Source: Lachnospiraceae bacterium UBA3820
GTDB taxonomy: Bacteria > Bacillota > Clostridia > Lachnospirales > Lachnospiraceae
Reading direction: 5' to 3'
Length of the DNA stretch: 31,792 nt
Assembly: GCA_002369325.1 (NCBI GenBank)
Contig: DFDU01000098.1
Coordinates: 1 to 31,792 of the forward strand
A program made the position numbers and the translations under genes. How positions within the stretch are numbered: position 1 is the first letter of the stretch; the number at the start of each line of letters is the position of its first letter. Under the pieces are notes generated by a model that saw only the letters and a program-made list of their open reading frames with translations, was not told where the DNA came from and did no database searches. This document shows positions 25,584 to 31,792 of this stretch, piece by piece.

Positions 25584-25688
25584 GGCGGTTGAGATCCTTT
25601 CTATGATTGTTTTTTGTGGTGATTAACATTTTATAGTACTCAACCGCTTTTGTATATAGAAAGGTCTCACATCAATTGTAACACTACA
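25584..25688 (-). mobile_element. Surviving end of the IS481-like element
   Basis: On the minus strand the element appears to begin TGTAGTGTTACAATTGATG (from 25688), followed by TGAGACC and about 105 bp before the transposase ATG. TGT...ACA ends are usual for this IS group. I found no matching inverted end near 25095-25330, which agrees with the truncated transposase: the distal end is lost. The TGTAGTGTTACA boundary is inferred from pattern, not from alignment. Confidence 0.55.
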
Positions 25689-25719
25689 GAATTTATACTG
25701 ATTATCAACAACCGTTTTA

Positions 25720-25748
25720 TTGTAAATTTTTTCAAAAAATGATATTAT
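25720..25748 (+). promoter_or_regulatory. Candidate promoter of the large surface-protein gene
   Basis: TTGTAA (25720-25725) and TATTAT (25743-25748) are separated by exactly 17 bp. The spacer contains a perfect 7+1+7 palindrome, ATTTTTTCAAAAAAT (25726-25740). The start codon lies about 75 bp downstream. The promoter lies 32 bp outside the IS remnant end, so it probably does not derive from the IS. Confidence 0.5.
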
Positions 25749-25823
25749 ATGTACTTAGATGGTTCCTTTAAATATGATTTGAATATTGTAGATAATATAT
25801 GATATCGGGGGTTGATTATAATT

Positions 25824-28800
25824 ATGAAATTTAAGAGTTTTTTAGCTAAATTAATATGTGGAGCTTTGATTATCACAGGTTGTGGCTTTTATAGTCCAAA
25901 AGCTATGGCACAGGAGTCTGAGACGATATCTGAAGAAAACATTGTTTCCGAAGATACAGACGAAACAGAGGATACCACAGAATCACCGGAAACAATCGAT
26001 GCTGAAAATTCAAAGAATGTTGATAATACAGAAAATTCTGAAGATACGGAAGCACCTGAAAATGAAGATATAACCGAAGAATCAGAACTAAATGATGAAG
26101 AAGAGGCTGAAGAAGTCGCTGCTTTGGTTGAAGGAAGCTCTACGTTGCAGCCGACAGCCATAAATAATTTGTGCGTCAGACTTATCAAAACTACGTATTT
26201 GGTTGCAACAGACACCGGCTATATGCGTGTGGTTTATAATGGCGAGAAAATTGCGGCGGAGTATTATGACACAAGCTTTAATCTCTTAAATAAAAAATGG
26301 ATTGAATTGGAACTTCCCGTATGGGGAGGATTTTATGCTGCCGATGATGCTTATTATATAGCTGAAGGACAGTATAATAATGAAGAAAATGATGACGCGG
26401 AATTTATTAGAATAATAAAATATGACAAGGATTGGAAAAGAATCGGTGCGGCTAAGATAAAGAGCGGTACATCATATTATGATCTTGTAAGAACCCCTTT
26501 TAAAGCAGGTAATGTAGAGATGGTTGAGTCCGATGGCAGTCTTTATCTTGTGACCGGTCATGAGGGTTATGTGGATTCTACTTATGGTATGGGGCATCAG
26601 GGCTATCTTATGATTAAGGTAGATACTTCTACTATGACAGGAAGCTGCATAGATTCTGATTTATGGCATTCTTTAGCACAGCATATAAAGAATGACGGCT
26701 CAAAGCTATATGTACTGGAACAAAGTGAAGGTTCACGTTATACAAAGCTTTCATCTTATGATACGGCAAACAATCTTTCAAAGAATTCATTTTCGGTACT
26801 GGATTATGGCGGAAAACGTAATTCCGGATGGGCCATAGCTTGTTATTCAAGTGTTGATGATTTGGAAGTGTCGGAAAGCAGTGTTCTTGGTTTGGGAACT
26901 TCTATAGATCAGTCCTTATATAATGACGTGGCTGATAACAGGGATACTATTCCGCATAATATTTATCTTACGGTAACACCTAAAAATAATTTTAATAAAG
27001 ATGCCACTACCGTTAAATGGATTACAAATTACAGCGGTGAACAAAGAACATTCATAGGCGTAAATATTACAAAGATTAATGATAATAAGTTCATGCTTGC
27101 ATGGGAGGAAAATGATTCGAGCAGTGCGGCATCGACGGATGATACTTTATCGGGCTATCTTCTTCATTATGTTTTTGTTGATGGTGAGGGTAATGTTATA
27201 AGTGATAAATTTACCGCTCAGGCACCGATATCGGATTGTCATCCGATTTTAAACGGGTCAAAAATTGTTTATTGTGCATCAAGTACAAATATGGTCGATT
27301 TTTATACCATAGATACCGCTACAGGTGCATTTTCAAAGAAGATATACAGGGTAGCCGGAGAAAATGCTACCTGGGATATAAATGACGGTATTCTTACAAT
27401 AAGCGGAGTAGGCACAATTGAAGATGATACCACAGCATATTACAGATATCCGCTTTCTACGACAGCTAATACAATGTCATACAGCGGCAATGACAATGAC
27501 TGGAAACCTGTACGTAATTATGTCACAAAAATTATTATAAACAGCGGCATAACCTCAATTCCAGACAAGAGGTTTTCCGGATTTAACAGTCTTAAAGAAG
27601 TTGAGCTTGCCGATGGTGTTGAAAGTATAGGAACTGAGGCTTTTTCGCATAGCTATTATTTAGATAAAATCACGATACCTAGAAGTGTTAGCAAAATAGG
27701 CGAAGATGCGTTATGGTGCGGTACGGTTTCTACATATACGGGAGCTAATATGGTTCATGCGACAATTTATGCCTACAGAGACTCATATGCGGCACAGTAT
27801 GCACAGGAAAGAAATATACTTTTTAAGGGTATAGGTGATGTAACGTCCGTTTCGCTTGATAAGACAAAGCTTACCTTGAATATAGATGATACATATACAT
27901 TTACAACAACAGTTTTACCTGAGGATGCGATTAATAAATCTCTTGAATGGACAAGCTCCGATACAAGTATTGCAACCGTTGATGCAAACGGAAAGGTAAC
28001 CGCAAAAGCTAAAGGAACAGCTACAATAACAGCAAAAGCTACCGACGGAACCGGGAAGAGTGCCACATGTACCGTTACCGTTAAAAAGTTGGTATCGTCA
28101 GTTACGCTTGATAATACTTCGATTACCGTAAATGCCGGTTATTCAAAAAAATTGACGGCTACTGTTTTGCCGGAGGATGCCGATAATACAGGAGTTACAT
28201 GGTCAAGTTCGGATACAAGTATTGCAACTGTAAATATTTATGGAACTGTATACGGATCCAGTGTAGGAACAACAACCATAACTGCAACAGCAAAAGACGG
28301 AAGCGGTAAGAGTGCTTCATGTGAGGTGACAGTTGTTCAACCTGTTAAATATATGTTTTTAAATGAAGCTCAAATTGCATTGGATATTGATGAAACCTTT
28401 GAATTGATTCCGACAATAAGTCCCGATAATGCAACCGATAAAACCCTTACATGGACAAGCTCCGATCCGGGTATAGCTACAGTTGACGATAACGGAAAGG
28501 TTACGGCAAAGGCACAGGGATCGGCAACCATTACCGTAATTACAAATGACGGAACCAATTTAAAAGATACCTGCGAGGTAAGGGTTTTAAAGCCTGTATC
28601 TTCGATTACTCTCGATAAGACAAATGTTACATTAAATGCAAATGAAAATATAAAATTAAGTGCTACCGTTAAGCCTGATGATGCAGATGACAAATCCATA
28701 AAATGGACAAGTTCGGATACAAGTATTGCATATGTTTATCCAACCGGAGAGGTACATGCATATAAAGCGGGAACGGTAACCATAACTGCAACGGCAAATG

Positions 28801-29729
28801 GCGGGACCCATAAGAGTGCATCCTGTACATTGACAATTAAACAACCCGTTACAATGATTAAATTAAGCAACCGTTACCTTTCGTTAAATCTAAACGAATC
28901 AAAGGAATTAACGGCAACTGTTTATCCTTCTGATGCAAGTGATAAGTCGCTTACATGGACAAGCTCCGATCCGAGTGTGGCTACGGTTGATAATAACGGC
29001 AAGGTTACCGCAAAAGCAGAAGGTGAGACAACTATTACGGTTAGGCCAAATGACGGAAGTCCGGCATATGAAAGTTGCGTTGTAAACGTATATAATTATC
29101 AGGACTACTATGATGATTGGTATACGACATATTACGGAACGATAAGTACATCGGGTATATATTGCGCAAGCAATTATCCGACCATTCAGGCGGGAATAAA
29201 TATTCAAAAGAGTAACGAGGATGATGATGTAGAGTACAGATGGGTTGCATGTGATAACAGCGATCCTGAACATTGGTTTGAAATCAGTCCTTGGACCAAA
29301 AACAATAACTGGATGAGCTGGACACCTGAAAAATCCGGAGGATATGTATTTGTATGCTATGCCAGAGTTGTGGGAAATGAAGATGCTTCGCAAATACAGG
29401 CAACATTCGGAACAGAATACCACAAGGATATAAAAGGTATATGTCAGATGCCGTATACCGGAGAAGGCGGAGGATACCTTATAGGTATCGAATCTTATGA
29501 TAATCCGAATCATTCATACAAATATGAAATGCTTATCTTGGATTGTAATCTTTATGTACAGGGTTTGGATGCATGGGTTTATGATACAGGAAAATGTGGT
29601 GCGGATGGAAATTGCTTATGGACAATATGGCAGCCTCAATATGGATATTATTGGACATTGTTCAGAATATATGATGCCGATGATAATTTAATTGATGAAG
29701 CCTGTTATGGTTTTGAAAACATATTCTAA
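25824..29729 (+). CDS. Large exported surface protein with BspA-like LRR and five BIG2 domains
   Basis: A 1301-aa exported protein. ATG 25824 begins MKFKSFLAKLICGALIITGCGFYSPKAM... (split here): a signal sequence that carries both a lipobox-like IITGC and a later AMAQ-E signal-peptidase-I site. A strongly acidic region rich in Glu/Asp/Thr (about 32-95) follows, then a ~450-residue region of Trp/Tyr-rich strands, perhaps a propeller. A BspA-type leucine-rich stretch (about 565-665, ITSIPDKRFSGFNSLKEVEL, VESIGTEAFSHS) precedes five BIG2 Ig-like domains (about 672-1087), each with W(T/S)SSD and a KAxGxxTIT-like end. The last ~200 residues form a Trp/Tyr-rich domain that I have seen in similar Lachnospiraceae proteins. 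No LPXTG anchor is present. Adhesion is inferred. Confidence 0.88.
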   Translation: MKFKSFLAKLICGALIITGCGFYSPKAMAQESETISEENIVSEDTDETEDTTESPETIDAENSKNVDNTENSEDTEAPENEDITEESELNDEEEAEEVAALVEGSSTLQPTAINNLCVRLIKTTYLVATDTGYMRVVYNGEKIAAEYYDTSFNLLNKKWIELELPVWGGFYAADDAYYIAEGQYNNEENDDAEFIRIIKYDKDWKRIGAAKIKSGTSYYDLVRTPFKAGNVEMVESDGSLYLVTGHEGYVDSTYGMGHQGYLMIKVDTSTMTGSCIDSDLWHSLAQHIKNDGSKLYVLEQSEGSRYTKLSSYDTANNLSKNSFSVLDYGGKRNSGWAIACYSSVDDLEVSESSVLGLGTSIDQSLYNDVADNRDTIPHNIYLTVTPKNNFNKDATTVKWITNYSGEQRTFIGVNITKINDNKFMLAWEENDSSSAASTDDTLSGYLLHYVFVDGEGNVISDKFTAQAPISDCHPILNGSKIVYCASSTNMVDFYTIDTATGAFSKKIYRVAGENATWDINDGILTISGVGTIEDDTTAYYRYPLSTTANTMSYSGNDNDWKPVRNYVTKIIINSGITSIPDKRFSGFNSLKEVELADGVESIGTEAFSHSYYLDKITIPRSVSKIGEDALWCGTVSTYTGANMVHATIYAYRDSYAAQYAQERNILFKGIGDVTSVSLDKTKLTLNIDDTYTFTTTVLPEDAINKSLEWTSSDTSIATVDANGKVTAKAKGTATITAKATDGTGKSATCTVTVKKLVSSVTLDNTSITVNAGYSKKLTATVLPEDADNTGVTWSSSDTSIATVNIYGTVYGSSVGTTTITATAKDGSGKSASCEVTVVQPVKYMFLNEAQIALDIDETFELIPTISPDNATDKTLTWTSSDPGIATVDDNGKVTAKAQGSATITVITNDGTNLKDTCEVRVLKPVSSITLDKTNVTLNANENIKLSATVKPDDADDKSIKWTSSDTSIAYVYPTGEVHAYKAGTVTITATANGGTHKSASCTLTIKQPVTMIKLSNRYLSLNLNESKELTATVYPSDASDKSLTWTSSDPSVATVDNNGKVTAKAEGETTITVRPNDGSPAYESCVVNVYNYQDYYDDWYTTYYGTISTSGIYCASNYPTIQAGINIQKSNEDDDVEYRWVACDNSDPEHWFEISPWTKNNNWMSWTPEKSGGYVFVCYARVVGNEDASQIQATFGTEYHKDIKGICQMPYTGEGGGYLIGIESYDNPNHSYKYEMLILDCNLYVQGLDAWVYDTGKCGADGNCLWTIWQPQYGYYWTLFRIYDADDNLIDEACYGFENIF

Positions 29730-29749
29730 ATCAAATTGATATTATATAT

Positions 29750-29784
29750 AACCCTCTTTGTTGAAAACGATGAAGAGGGTTTTA
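29750..29784 (+). terminator. Rho-independent terminator after the surface-protein gene
   Basis: AACCCTCTT (29750-29758) pairs with AAGAGGGTT (29773-29781) across a 14-base loop, followed by TTAATAAT. It begins 20 bp after the stop codon and separates this gene from the SOS-controlled gene. Confidence 0.85.
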
Positions 29785-29823
29785 ATAATATATTAAAAAA
29801 TCGAAAATTTGTTCGAAAAAGTA

Positions 29824-29852
29824 TTGACAACCGAACAAATGTGCGATATAGT
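29824..29852 (+). promoter_or_regulatory. Promoter of the YneA-like gene
   Basis: A consensus TTGACA (29824-29829) is followed after exactly 17 bp by TATAGT (29847-29852), giving a strong sigma-A promoter that should be on unless repressed. A LexA box fills the spacer. The start codon is 53 bp downstream of the -10. Confidence 0.88.
29832..29845 (+). promoter_or_regulatory. LexA (SOS) box 1, between -35 and -10
   Basis: CGAACAAATGTGCG fits the Gram-positive LexA operator pattern CGAACRNRYGTTYG with one mismatch in the right half (GTGCG for GTTCG). It sits wholly inside the 17-bp promoter spacer, where LexA would block RNA polymerase. Confidence 0.75.
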
Positions 29853-29866
29853 ATTCATATCAAAAA

Positions 29867-29880
29867 CGAACACATGTTTG
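29867..29880 (+). promoter_or_regulatory. LexA (SOS) box 2, downstream of the promoter
   Basis: CGAACACATGTTTG matches the Gram-positive LexA operator at all key positions (CGAAC-N4-GTTYG). Its start is 35 bp after that of box 1, about 3.3 helical turns, and it lies just after the probable transcription start. Two operators at one promoter imply tight repression. Confidence 0.85.
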
Positions 29881-29905
29881 AGTAAAGTTCAAGGAGGAAA
29901 AAGAT

Positions 29906-30256
29906 ATGAATATTAACGGTTTCGCAGGATTTTTACATAGACATTATAAGCTTACCATAGCATTGATAGGTGCAGCACTTTTTGTAACGATTATTTTGTT
30001 CGGTACGAACAGAAACGAGAACAAGGCAGATGCATCTATGTACAATGTTAAATATTTTAAATGTATTACGGTTGATGAAGATGATACATTATGGAGTATA
30101 GCCGAGGAAAACATTTCCGAAGAGTATTCCTCAATAAATGACTACATTTCAGAGGTTAAAAGTATAAATAATCTTAATTCCGATAAGATTTATTACGGAG
30201 CATCTCTGGTTGTTCCTTATTATGCAGCACCGGTTGAAAAGGCTGTTGCAAATTAA
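29906..30256 (+). CDS. yneA: YneA-like SOS cell-division inhibitor with LysM-type domain
   Basis: A 116-aa protein with one N-terminal membrane segment (about 15-33) and an extracytoplasmic LysM-type domain (YFKCITVDEDDTLWSIAEENIS, then INNLNSDKIYYGASLVVPYY). This is the layout of B. subtilis YneA, a LexA-regulated membrane protein that delays division during DNA damage. The gene is preceded by two LexA boxes and a strong promoter, which supports the functional match beyond sequence. AAGGAGG lies 8 bases before the ATG. Unlike in B. subtilis and many relatives, lexA itself is not beside it in this window. The gene name is assigned on architecture and regulation, not on high identity. Confidence 0.82.
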   Translation: MNINGFAGFLHRHYKLTIALIGAALFVTIILFGTNRNENKADASMYNVKYFKCITVDEDDTLWSIAEENISEEYSSINDYISEVKSINNLNSDKIYYGASLVVPYYAAPVEKAVAN

Positions 30257-30327
30257 AAAGAATAAATTGATGTTAAGCTTATATTATAAGTTTTTCATAT
30301 ATACATTTCACATACTTTTTACCCATG

Positions 30328-30363
30328 GGAACCGGTTAGTCATATGGCTTTCCGGTTCCTTTT
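30328..30363 (+). terminator. Rho-independent terminator of the YneA-like gene
   Basis: GGAACCGG (30328-30335) pairs with CCGGTTCC (30352-30359) across a 16-base loop, followed by four T residues. It lies 72 bp after the stop. The rest of the gap to 30540 is AT-rich and carries the receptor promoter. Confidence 0.8.
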
Positions 30364-30483
30364 GAGTTAAATATAATTATTCTGTAATTATATGGATAAT
30401 ACGCATAAATTAAATATTAAAATTTGGTAAATTATTATTCGTTGATTTGCAAAAATTTTATGGCAATTTAATGTTATATAAGG

Positions 30484-30489
30484 TATAAT
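30484..30489 (+). promoter_or_regulatory. Possible -10 element upstream of the chemotaxis receptor
   Basis: A perfect TATAAT lies 52 bp before the receptor's ATG. No convincing TTGACA partner is present 16-18 bp upstream, and the sigma-28 (motility) pattern TAAA-N15-GCCGATAA is not seen. Confidence 0.35.
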
Positions 30490-30540
30490 ATACACAATTA
30501 TAATGATTATTGTTAGTTTATTGACTCGGAGGAGGTATAT

Positions 30541-31792
30541 ATGAAAGTACGCCGCATCAGTGTTACAATGAAATTAATTATCGGAATAGTTATATTTCTT
30601 CTTGTTTCAGATTCATTGCTGGGATTTACTGTATATAATAAGGCAAAATCCCTTCTTGTAAAGCAAATTAAAGATAATGCACAGAATATTTCATCATGCG
30701 TTGCTCAATCTGTAGACGGAGAAGAATTTATTTTAATAGGTGAGGATGGATCGGCCGTCGATTCAAAGGAATATCAGGATATTCTTGCTCAATTAAGTGT
30801 ATTTAGAGATAACAGTGGTGTTGAATATGTCTACACTATTAGAAAAAACTCAGAAGGAATTAATGTGTTTGTTGTAGATTCCGATGCTGAGGAGCCTGCT
30901 GCTCCCGGAGAAGAATTCGGTGATGAATCGGAAGATGTTGAGGAAGCATTCGGTGGAAAAAATGTTATAAATAAAGAACCTTATACAGATGAATGGGGTA
31001 CTCATATTAGTTCATACAGTCCTATCTATGCAGGTGATAAGGTTGTAGGTCTTGCTGTAGTTGATATCAGTATGGATTGGATAAACGATCAATGTAAGGA
31101 TATAGCAAAGCTTATTATCATTATTTGTACATCGCTTTTTGTATTCGGTATGGTGATAATGGCTATTATCGGAAGACTTTTCAAGCGTCAGTTCCGTTTG
31201 CTTAATGATAAGGTTAAGGAACTTGCAAACGGTGACGGTGATCTTACCAAGCAGATTTATGTCAGAACAGGTGATGAGTTCGAGGAAATAGCAAAAAATA
31301 TTAATGAACTTATAAATTATATAAGATATATAATGACAAATATTTCCGAAAGTTCTGTTAAAATTAAAAATTCATCGGATAATATAGCAAGACGAGTTGG
31401 TCAGGCGGGTGCAAGTGCTGAAGATGTAAGCCTTTCCATGGAAGATATGAGTTCTGCCATGATGCAGACTAATTCCTCAATAGCAGAGATAGATAATCTT
31501 ATGTCCGGAATAAATGATGCATTTGCAAGTATAGTCGACCAGGTTGAAGCAGGAAGAAATTTTGCACATGAGATCCATGATGAAGCAGTAAATACCGGTG
31601 TTAAGGCAGTAAATGATAAAGACAGTGCTGCAATACAGGTTGATAAGATGGCCCAGTCGATTTATGCCAAGATTGAAAAGTCAAGAGCAGTTTCTCAGAT
31701 AGATGTTCTTACAAGTAACATACTTGCCATAACAGAACAGACAAATCTTCTTGCACTTAATGCAAGTATTGAAGCTGCAAGAGCAGGTGAAG
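30541..31792 (+). CDS. Methyl-accepting chemotaxis protein (3' truncated by window)
   Basis: The 417 codons present encode a transmembrane chemoreceptor: a membrane segment (about 10-31), an extracytoplasmic sensor of the single-Cache type (about 32-189, with VEYVYTIRK and ISSYSPIYAGDKVVGLAVVDISMDW), a second membrane segment (about 190-213), a HAMP domain (about 214-265, with ELANGDGDLTKQI) and the start of the signalling helix bundle, reaching the hairpin-tip motif QTNLLALNASIEAARAGE at the window end. It would sense a small ligand outside and act on CheA/CheW. The sensor contains an acidic insertion (about 120-145, rich in Glu, Asp, Ala and Pro). GGAGGAGG is 5 bases before the ATG. It is separated from the YneA-like gene by a terminator. 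Confidence 0.95.
   Translation, partial: MKVRRISVTMKLIIGIVIFLLVSDSLLGFTVYNKAKSLLVKQIKDNAQNISSCVAQSVDGEEFILIGEDGSAVDSKEYQDILAQLSVFRDNSGVEYVYTIRKNSEGINVFVVDSDAEEPAAPGEEFGDESEDVEEAFGGKNVINKEPYTDEWGTHISSYSPIYAGDKVVGLAVVDISMDWINDQCKDIAKLIIIICTSLFVFGMVIMAIIGRLFKRQFRLLNDKVKELANGDGDLTKQIYVRTGDEFEEIAKNINELINYIRYIMTNISESSVKIKNSSDNIARRVGQAGASAEDVSLSMEDMSSAMMQTNSSIAEIDNLMSGINDAFASIVDQVEAGRNFAHEIHDEAVNTGVKAVNDKDSAAIQVDKMAQSIYAKIEKSRAVSQIDVLTSNILAITEQTNLLALNASIEAARAGE

Noticed and set aside
28908..29513. 201-residue open frame on the minus strand opposite the surface-protein gene
   Set aside because: It lies wholly antisense to a strongly supported coding region with clear BIG2 and C-terminal domains, has no ribosome binding site and no recognisable motif.

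Overview
The window is ordinary chromosome with one short accessory pocket. It most resembles a spore-forming, AT-rich Firmicute of the Clostridia, probably Lachnospiraceae. The reasons are the paired sporulation genes spoIIGA-sigE, RecU as Holliday-junction resolvase, LexA boxes of the Gram-positive CGAAC-N4-GTTYG type, strong GGAGG ribosome binding sites, and large BspA/BIG2 surface proteins. The family-level call is inferred from protein style; no 16S rRNA gene is present.

Layout. (1) 1-8307, plus strand: 3' end of carB, prfC, a large tubulin/FtsZ-superfamily protein, a 72-aa peptide resembling a Nif11/NHLP leader, and the potassium uptake pair trkA-trkH, closed by a strong terminator. (2) 8409-9992, minus strand: spoIIGA-sigE, the protease and pro-sigma factor of mother-cell sporulation. 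(3) 10128-13305: a Csp-like subtilisin protease (plus) facing a DUF1846 protein (minus) tail to tail. (4) 13558-23124, plus strand: a long run of closely spaced or overlapping genes: membrane-anchored VanY-type carboxypeptidase, TPR membrane protein, hflX, rsmF-like, SDR, small membrane protein, RluA-type pseudouridine synthase, recU, nadE. (5) 23125-25823, accessory pocket: two direct copies of a 326-bp foldback repeat bracket a PD-(D/E)XK nuclease-like gene with 11 tandem tetrapeptide repeats and a good internal translation start; a terminator-like hairpin and a truncated IS481-type transposase follow. (6) 25824-31792: a 1301-aa exported BspA/BIG2 protein, an SOS-controlled YneA-like division inhibitor with two LexA boxes, and the 5' part of a chemotaxis receptor.

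Functional links. TrkA gates TrkH. SpoIIGA matures pro-SigE, and the divergent Csp-like protease may act in spore germination. LexA release should induce the YneA-like protein and so delay division during DNA damage. The most unusual unit is the repeat-bracketed nuclease gene. Its internal start would release a 98-aa C-terminal protein made of the tandem repeats and coiled coil, an arrangement resembling the intragenic toxin/antitoxin design described for Rpn nucleases. The tubulin-like gene between prfC and trkA is the second most notable item.
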